Of a stretch of DNA of 64,000 bases, positions 62,957 to 64,000 are shown in pieces. Every line of letters starts with the position of its first letter. Positions within the stretch are counted from its first letter, which is position 1. The stretch is taken from positions 496,001-560,000 of the forward strand of contig NZ_CANMED010000001.1 in the NCBI RefSeq assembly GCF_947496855.1. Reading direction: 5' to 3'. The position numbers were made by a program, and so were the translations under genes. A model generated the notes under the pieces. The model had not been told where the DNA came from and did not search any database. It was given only the letters and a program-made list of their open reading frames with translations. The DNA comes from an uncultured Aquimarina sp. GTDB taxonomy: Bacteria > Bacteroidota > Bacteroidia > Flavobacteriales > Flavobacteriaceae.

Positions 62957-64000
62957 TTATTCATTTACAAAAACTTTGGTCATTGATTTTTCTCCAGTTA
63001 CTGATTCTAAAGTCAATAAATATAAGCCTGAAGTCACATCACTTACATCAATTGAATAGGTTGACACTTCAGAAACACGACTAGATTTAATTATTGCGCC
63101 AGTAAGGCTTACTAGTTGTACAACGGCTCCATTAAGCTTAGAAACTCCTGAAATATTGATTATAGAATTTGCAGGATTAGGGAATACTGTAAGTCCTAAT
63201 TTGTCAAAAGAATTTATCGATAGAATATTGCACACAGGTTCGGTTGGCGTTGTTGTGAAATATATTGTAAAACCTTCAGTTTTAGAAACCAGAACAAGAT
63301 TACCCTCGTCTACAGTAACGTAGTAAGACCCATCCAATCTTTCAATTTCGCTATTTACAAACGTAACTTCAGGATTTACTTCATCAAAATTATGAGGCAT
63401 TTGTGCAAAAGAAGTATAAGTACTTAGAGTTTGATAATCAAAATTATATAATCCTTTGTTATTTAAATCCCAATTGATAAAAAACTTATAAATATCACTA
63501 AAATCGGGTCCGTTATCACCAATAACATATGCATAGTTATAGGTTTCATTCAATGAAGGCAAAGGAGCTGTTCTTGGTGTATCAAAAGAACAAGAGTTTT
63601 CCTCACATTCCGTATCTGCTATTAAGTTAATTGTTTCTACAGTACCACTGCTAAACTGGCCATCACTAACAGTCAATGTTACGGTAGCACTTTCTAAGTT
63701 AGAATAAGTATGAGATACTTCAACACCTTCTGCCGTTGTTCCATCTCCAAAATCCCAAGAATAGGTCAATGGGTCTCCATTGGGATCATAAGAATCAGCC
63801 GCACTGAAACTAACATTAGGACCTCCACATCTTCCATTATCGCTTGTAAAGGCGGCAACAGGAGGTAAAGGTTCTGTAGTTACTCCAAAATCAACATCAC
63901 TGGTTGAATAAAATGCCTCTCCAGTAAGTGATCGTTGCCAAATACTATAGATCACATGTTTACCGGTTCTTTGTGGTAATACAACATCAATATTATCAGT
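62957..64000 (-). CDS. T9SS LPMO paralogue (3' part, cut by window edge)
   Basis: The frame is open to the right edge, so about 348 residues of the C-terminal part are present. It starts inside the end of an AA10 domain (DNIDVVLPQRTGKHVIYSIW ... STSDVDFG), then has one PKD domain, one copy of the unknown module (SFDTPRTAPLPSLN ... YFTTTPTEPVC) and a T9SS domain (VFPNPANSIINIS to MTKVFVNE). It lacks the second PKD and second module of the neighbour. The AA10/PKD DNA is nearly identical to that of the neighbour. The N-terminal copper site is outside the window. Confidence 0.88.
   Translation of the reverse strand, partial: TDNIDVVLPQRTGKHVIYSIWQRSLTGEAFYSTSDVDFGVTTEPLPPVAAFTSDNGRCGGPNVSFSAADSYDPNGDPLTYSWDFGDGTTAEGVEVSHTYSNLESATVTLTVSDGQFSSGTVETINLIADTECEENSCSFDTPRTAPLPSLNETYNYAYVIGDNGPDFSDIYKFFINWDLNNKGLYNFDYQTLSTYTSFAQMPHNFDEVNPEVTFVNSEIERLDGSYYVTVDEGNLVLVSKTEGFTIYFTTTPTEPVCNILSINSFDKLGLTVFPNPANSIINISGVSKLNGAVVQLVSLTGAIIKSSRVSEVSTYSIDVSDVTSGLYLLTLESVTGEKSMTKVFVNE

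Noticed and set aside
1..64000. CRISPR arrays, IS elements, prophage, tRNA or rRNA
   Set aside because: No regularly spaced repeats, transposase or integrase genes, or recognisable structural RNA were seen while reading both strands.

Overview
The window is AT-rich DNA from a marine-type Bacteroidota, most likely a flavobacterium of the Aquimarina kind. The reasons are the codon and base composition, many lipoprotein signals, several large secreted proteins with a C-terminal type IX secretion (T9SS) sorting domain, TAnnTTTG-type -10 promoter elements, and families typical of this group (DUF5777, DUF3667, DUF6249, membrane AraC and LytTR regulators). I saw no rRNA, tRNA, CRISPR array, insertion sequence or prophage. 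The genus is an inference from style, not from a marker gene.

Layout. 1-1.6 kb: the end of a YHYH protein, a MORN-repeat lipoprotein and a SCO1-like lipoprotein. 1.9-9.2 kb: a striking locus in which a transmembrane LytTR regulator sits between two diverging copies of the same three-gene cassette (OB-fold tRNA_anti-like protein, YceI-like protein, DUF5777 beta-barrel). One copy also carries a c-type cytochrome lipoprotein and a COG4315 repeat lipoprotein. 9.3-17.7 kb: M28 peptidase, DUF3667 protein, SelO pseudokinase-type AMPylase, an unknown secreted protein, a penicillin/AHL-acylase family lipoprotein and a LamG lipoprotein. 17.9-19.5 kb: an ECF sigma factor, its likely membrane anti-sigma partner and a divergent DUF6249 protein. 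19.5-27.2 kb: two S12 serine hydrolases, an ABC exporter operon with an extra 39-residue membrane protein, and a divergent LytS/LytR two-component pair.

27.4-37.2 kb: a large multidomain T9SS polysaccharide-lyase-like protein, an S9 prolyl oligopeptidase, an outer-membrane phospholipase A and a T9SS adhesin-like protein. 37.9-48.8 kb: iron alcohol dehydrogenase, GAF histidine kinase, two small unknowns, DJ-1/PfpI protein, two membrane-anchored AraC regulators, cold-shock protein, S41 peptidase and a small barrel protein. 49.1-51.1 kb: an oxidoreductase operon (DUF1330 remnant, luciferase-like flavin monooxygenase, SDR). 51.1-57.6 kb: two secreted T9SS carbohydrate-active proteins sharing a near-duplicate lectin and sorting tail. 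57.8-59.5 kb: a TetR regulator and the alpha/beta hydrolase it probably controls. 59.7-64 kb: two tandem AA10 LPMO proteins, the second cut by the window edge.

How things fit together. The polysaccharide-lyase-like gene and the GH-A glycosidase gene 21 kb apart carry the same 18-bp perfect palindrome upstream, so they look like one uronate-type polysaccharide regulon. The most likely undescribed system is the LytTR-centred mirror cassette at 1.9-9.2 kb. Other leads are a repeated approx. 110-residue module on the LPMOs, and a decayed T9SS tail just upstream of the glycosidase that records a lost paralogue.
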